A model generated the notes under the pieces. It saw nothing but the letters and a program-made list of their open reading frames with translations. It had not been told where the DNA came from and made no database searches. Shown here piece by piece: positions 43,437 to 43,467 of a stretch of 43,467 bases of DNA. How positions within the stretch are numbered: position 1 is the first letter of the stretch; the number at the start of each line of letters is the position of its first letter. Position numbers and translations under genes: made by a program. Source of the stretch: Bacillota bacterium (GTDB taxonomy: Bacteria; Bacillota; Sulfobacillia; Sulfobacillales; Sulfobacillaceae); contig JAMCVM010000024.1 in assembly GCA_023475835.1 (NCBI GenBank), forward strand, positions 1 to 43,467, written 5' to 3'.

Positions 43437-43467
43437 AGGGTTCGAAGTCTGAGGTCACTCCGGCTGA
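43437..43467 (+). CDS. Start of a gene cut by the window edge
   Basis: ATG 43437 behind GGAGGGGAAAAGGGTC reads MASKGSKSEV and continues to the end of the window. The ribosome binding site supports a real start. Too little is present to name a product. Confidence 0.5.

Overview
The window looks like chromosomal DNA of a moderately GC-rich, Gram-positive-type bacterium. My best guess is a Sulfobacillus-like acidophilic Firmicute. The pointers are a Bacillus-style hemAXCDB operon, strong GGAGG ribosome binding sites, sigma-A-type promoters (TTGACA/TATAAT), CO/xanthine-dehydrogenase-type accessory genes, a relic of a sulfide:quinone oxidoreductase, and tRNA genes that encode CCA. This is inferred from gene content; no database search was possible.

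The left third (1-20 kb) is a well-kept core on the + strand. It starts with accessory genes for a molybdenum hydroxylase (CoxG-like protein, MocA-like cytidylyltransferase) and an alpha/beta hydrolase. A two-component pair (histidine kinase and LuxR-type regulator) follows, broken by one nonsense codon and two +1 frameshifts, then tatC. A strong promoter and a leader of about 320 nt precede a TCA block (icd, mdh, sucC, sucD) closed by a clear intrinsic terminator. A divergent pair of small XRE regulators, with two near-identical palindromic operators between them, separates this block from the tetrapyrrole operon (hemA, hemX/ccsA, hemC, hemD, hemB). HemD carries an N-terminal degenerate SUMT-like methyltransferase domain. 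A 61-residue ORF and selA follow, then a MaoC-type hydratase, an exported beta-rich protein, and tRNA-Val, tRNA-Asp and tRNA-Phe.

The middle (21.5-34.4 kb) is mostly a gene graveyard with a few intact genes: nitronate monooxygenase just before it, then YnfA, a GGDEF protein and an SDR dehydrogenase. It holds relics of three transposase families, a HEAT-like protein split by a stop codon, a sulfide:quinone oxidoreductase/DUF1641 pair ruined by stops, frameshifts and an 8-bp tandem-repeat expansion, an APC permease relic, a 340-bp segment with IS200/IS605-type hairpins, and a dead IS607 element (tnpA and tnpB). Many of the nonsense codons sit where a single C-to-T change from CAG, CAA or CGA would explain them.

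The right part (34.4-42.5 kb) is intact again and entirely on the - strand: a large secreted clan GH-A glycosidase-like protein, an aldo/keto reductase, a MazG-like pyrophosphohydrolase, a 14-TM MFS exporter and a class III (GABA-type) aminotransferase. A decayed IS4-like transposase and the first codons of another gene close the window.

The observations most worth a second look are the degenerate SUMT-HemD fusion, the two-operator XRE switch between the TCA and haem operons, the repeat-driven frame loss in the DUF1641 gene, the dead IS607 with a near-leaderless promoter, and the recurrent Gln/Arg-to-stop pattern of decay. I did not find a clearly new multi-gene system.
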